DNA of 5,720 nt from contig DYKL01000235.1 of the NCBI GenBank assembly GCA_020722645.1, positions 1 to 5,720 on the forward strand, given 5' to 3'. The DNA is from Acetofilamentum sp. (GTDB lineage Bacteria > Bacteroidota > Bacteroidia > Bacteroidales > JAFGUD01). This document shows positions 5,605 to 5,720 of this stretch, piece after piece; positions within the stretch are counted from its first letter, which is position 1, and each line of letters opens with the position of its first letter. Made by a program: the position numbers and the translations under genes. A model generated the notes under the pieces. It saw only the letters and a program-made list of their open reading frames with translations, was not told the origin of the DNA and made no database searches.

Positions 5605-5720
5605 TTATTTTAATTTGAATCTTAATCTAAAAATATCATTTTCATAAGTTGTCGTTGTTATCATAAAAACGGAACTTACTTTTAAAAAGCGTGGATTTAC
5701 AGGGCTTTGCTGCTGATTTT
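5605..5720 (-). CDS. C-terminal end of an unidentified gene, cut by the window edge
   Basis: A reading frame enters from the right edge and runs 37 complete codons to a TAA at 5607-5605. The visible product ends in VFMITTTTYENDIFRLRFKLK-like sequence: alternating hydrophobic and basic residues that look like terminal beta-strands, as in an outer-membrane barrel or a nucleotide-independent beta protein. This is only an impression. Frame choice rests on the longest open stretch, AT-rich third positions and the tight 16-bp gap to tgt on the same strand. A second - strand frame, ending at a TGA near 5641, is also open from the edge. The family cannot be named from so short a piece. Confidence 0.45.
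   Translation of the reverse strand, partial: NQQQSPVNPRFLKVSSVFMITTTTYENDIFRLRFKLK

Overview
The window looks like chromosomal DNA of a Bacteroidetes/Bacteroidota bacterium, probably a Bacteroidales- or Marinilabiliales-like lineage. The evidence is an AT-rich sequence, TAnnTTTG-type promoter boxes, start codons without Shine-Dalgarno sequences, a secreted protein with a type IX secretion (T9SS) type A sorting tail, and a Tgt of the zinc-cysteine-less type I recall from this phylum. The species cannot be named from this sequence. No rRNA, tRNA, CRISPR array, insertion sequence or phage gene was seen.

Layout. The left half is on the + strand: a promoter (about 55-62); a saccharopine/alanine dehydrogenase-family oxidoreductase (107-1318); a small secreted T9SS-substrate protein (1355-2047); a terminator (about 2061-2090); a second TAnnTTTG promoter (2106-2134); and frr, ribosome recycling factor (2159-2722). 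The right half is on the - strand, read from the right edge leftward: the 3' end of an unidentified gene (5605-5720); tgt, queuine/preQ1 tRNA-ribosyltransferase (5588-4458); a promoter (4455-4421); a protein built of two tandem SiaB-type kinase domains (4295-3174); and a SiaC-family (DUF1987) phosphoprotein (3171-2797). The two halves converge on a bidirectional hairpin terminator (2774-2798) that contains the siaC stop codon.

How the genes work together. frr and tgt are translation housekeeping genes, and the dehydrogenase is metabolic. The signalling content is the two-gene SiaB-SiaC cassette. In Pseudomonas aeruginosa the SiaB kinase phosphorylates SiaC, the SiaA phosphatase reverses this, and unphosphorylated SiaC activates the diguanylate cyclase SiaD. 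Here the kinase is duplicated within one polypeptide, is separated from SiaC by only 2 bp, and no phosphatase or cyclase gene is in view. The output partner is therefore unknown, and this pair is the part of the window most worth following up. A possible TTG-initiated longer form of the kinase would carry an N-terminal membrane helix.
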